Program-made: the position numbers and the translations under genes
Origin: Verrucomicrobiota bacterium
Lineage (GTDB): Bacteria > Verrucomicrobiota > Verrucomicrobiia > Opitutales > Opitutaceae
Direction: 5' to 3'
Assembly: GCA_003694825.1 (NCBI GenBank)
Contig: RFJS01000104.1
Coordinates: forward strand, 1 to 8,403
DNA: 8,403 nt
The notes under the pieces: generated by a model
Told to the model about the DNA's origin: nothing
The model's database searches: none
The model's input: the letters and a program-made list of their open reading frames with translations, nothing else
In this document: piece after piece, positions 7,134-8,403 of the stretch
Layout of the letters: each line of letters opens with the position of its first letter
Numbering within the stretch: the first letter of the stretch is position 1

Positions 7134-7199
7134 CGGAGGCATGTCGTTCACCCGGAAATGGCCACCCGGGGTAGGCTTCGGGCGTTTCAAAGCGCGCTC

Positions 7200-8403
7200 T
7201 CAGGAGCCGGCGCCGGTTCCGGGCAGTGCCGGCTCGGGTCTTTCCGCGAACGAGTCGCCGCGGTGTTCGCGCCAGGCCAGCGGGGTGAGGCCGGTGGCCT
7301 GGCTGAAGGCCCGGCAGAGGCTCTGGGCGTGCGGGAAGCCCGCCATGGCGCTGACCTCCTTGACGCTGAGGGCGGTCGTCGCGAGCAGGCGGCAGGCGTG
7401 GTCGATGCGCATGCGCTGCAGCTCGGCGTGCACACCGGAGCGCAGATGCCGCTCGAAGTGGCTTTCGAGCGTGCGCGGATGGCTGCCGATGCCGGCGGCG
7501 ATATCCGGGATGGTGAGACGCTCCGCGAGATGCGCCTGCATGAAGGCGAAGGCCCGGTTGAGCAGGGCGTCATGGGCGGCGTAGCCCCAGGTGGAGCGAC
7601 GGGGAATCACGGCGCATGCGGGGATCGGAGTGGTCGTGCGCGGGACGGGGCTGCCCGTGAGCACGCTGTGCAGCAGCGCGAGCCCCTCGTAGCCGGCACG
7701 GATGAAGCCGGTGCGCACCGAGGTGATCGTGGGCGTCGAAAAGCGGCACAGCAGCGGATGATCGTCGATACCGACGACGGCGACGTCTTCGGGCACGCGC
7801 AACCTCAGCGCACGGCAGGCCTGGATGACGCGAAGCGCCCAGAAGTCGTTGAAGCAGAGAATGCCAACCGGGCGGGGCAACTTGCGCAGCCACGCTTTCA
7901 ATGCCTCGGGGTCGGCGCTGGCGAGCAACGGCACCTCGGACGGATGGATGCCGCTGCGGCGAGCCTGCTCGACGAATCCGCGGAAGCGTTCGCTGACGCG
8001 AAAGTCGGTGCCCTCCTCGGCCTGCCACCACGGCGAATTCGGAGCGAGATGATGATAGAAGGCGAGATGGCGGTTGCCCCGGGCGATGAGGTGGGCGGCG
8101 GCGACGCGTCCATAGTCGGCATTGTCCCCGGTGATGGAGAAGGAGCGGGGCCCGAAATGGTGCTGGTCGATGAAGGCGAGCGGCTTGTCCAGGCGGATAT
8201 GTTTTTCGACGGCGGCGCGAACGGCGGGGGCGTTGCTGGCGATGAGATAGCCGTCATGGCTATCGTCGTCGGGGGGCGTCAGGTGCACCTCGATCTCCGG
8301 GCACTGACGGGCATAGAGGGCCGCGCCCCGCAGATTGGCCTGGACGCTCCCCCACGCGGTGAAGCCGACGATGCCGATCGAGTAGCGGCGGCGCCGGGCC
8401 GGC
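7200..8403 (-). CDS. XylR-type transcriptional regulator (LacI-like sugar sensor plus AraC-type HTH), 5' end cut by window
   Basis: The frame is open to the window edge and 400 residues are visible; a GTG at 8288 is not the true start because the upstream codons encode YSIGIVGFTAWGSVQ and NLRGAALYAR, the first beta-strand and helix of the sugar-sensor fold. Only a short N-terminal piece should be missing (E. coli XylR has 392 residues). A periplasmic-binding-protein-like sensor (about 7-270, with DNADYGRVAAAHLIARG, GILCFNDFWALRVIQACR and DVAVVGIDDHPLLCR) precedes an AraC-type domain: HTH one at about 296-323 (LTIPDIAAGIGSHPRTLE) and HTH two at about 345-379 (LSVKEVSAMAGFPHAQSL, then FSQATGLTPLAWRE). 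The domain order matches XylR, where a sugar bound by the sensor switches the HTH domains on tandem sites. It is convergent with the receptor gene, and probably controls the GH2/receptor pair, though that is inference. Inducer unknown; xylose should not be assumed. Confidence 0.93.
   Translation of the reverse strand, partial: PARRRRYSIGIVGFTAWGSVQANLRGAALYARQCPEIEVHLTPPDDDSHDGYLIASNAPAVRAAVEKHIRLDKPLAFIDQHHFGPRSFSITGDNADYGRVAAAHLIARGNRHLAFYHHLAPNSPWWQAEEGTDFRVSERFRGFVEQARRSGIHPSEVPLLASADPEALKAWLRKLPRPVGILCFNDFWALRVIQACRALRLRVPEDVAVVGIDDHPLLCRFSTPTITSVRTGFIRAGYEGLALLHSVLTGSPVPRTTTPIPACAVIPRRSTWGYAAHDALLNRAFAFMQAHLAERLTIPDIAAGIGSHPRTLESHFERHLRSGVHAELQRMRIDHACRLLATTALSVKEVSAMAGFPHAQSLCRAFSQATGLTPLAWREHRGDSFAERPEPALPGTGAGS

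Noticed and set aside
7207..7216. Palindrome CCGGCGCCGG near the regulator stop
   Set aside because: It is within the coding region, of a kind common in GC-rich genes, and lacks a T-run; not called as a regulatory site.
7057..7584. Plus-strand open frame (175 codons) after the receptor
   Set aside because: It begins inside the terminator hairpin and lies mostly antisense to the AraC-type domain of the regulator.

Overview
The window is GC-rich and looks like a carbohydrate-utilisation locus from a member of Verrucomicrobiota, most likely Opitutaceae or a relative. The main taxonomic clue is the receptor N-terminus: after the signal peptide it carries a 'VIELSPFTI' segment, which I remember as typical of the very large TonB-dependent receptor families of that group. 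The assignment rests on memory of the family, not on a search.

Layout, left to right. Positions 1-71 hold no gene. Positions 72-3029 (minus) encode an exported 985-residue, multidomain glycoside hydrolase family 2 (GH2) protein. Positions 3030-3534 are a divergent intergenic region of about 505 bp with one promoter-like element, several palindromes and two tiny possible upstream reading frames. Positions 3535-7029 (plus) encode a 1164-residue TonB-dependent outer-membrane receptor, followed by a strong intrinsic terminator at 7068-7104. Positions 7200-8403 (minus) encode a XylR-type regulator, a LacI-like sugar sensor fused to an AraC-type DNA-binding domain. Its 5' end is cut by the window edge.

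Likely working model (inference): the receptor brings a plant- or algal-type oligosaccharide or glycoside across the outer membrane, the exported GH2 protein acts on it outside the cytoplasm, and the XylR-type protein senses a resulting sugar and controls expression. No SusD-like partner, inner-membrane transporter or sugar-catabolic enzyme lies in the window.

The observation most worth following is in the GH2 protein. The position normally held by the catalytic acid/base Glu of the family (the Asn-Glu pair) reads Ile438-Asn439, while the nucleophile Glu (Glu499) and surrounding barrel motifs appear intact. The second is the receptor start: it has no Shine-Dalgarno sequence, and a 46-codon upstream reading frame ends on it with an ATGA overlap. 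I found no RNA gene, insertion sequence, CRISPR array or phage feature, and nothing that by itself amounts to an undescribed multi-gene system.
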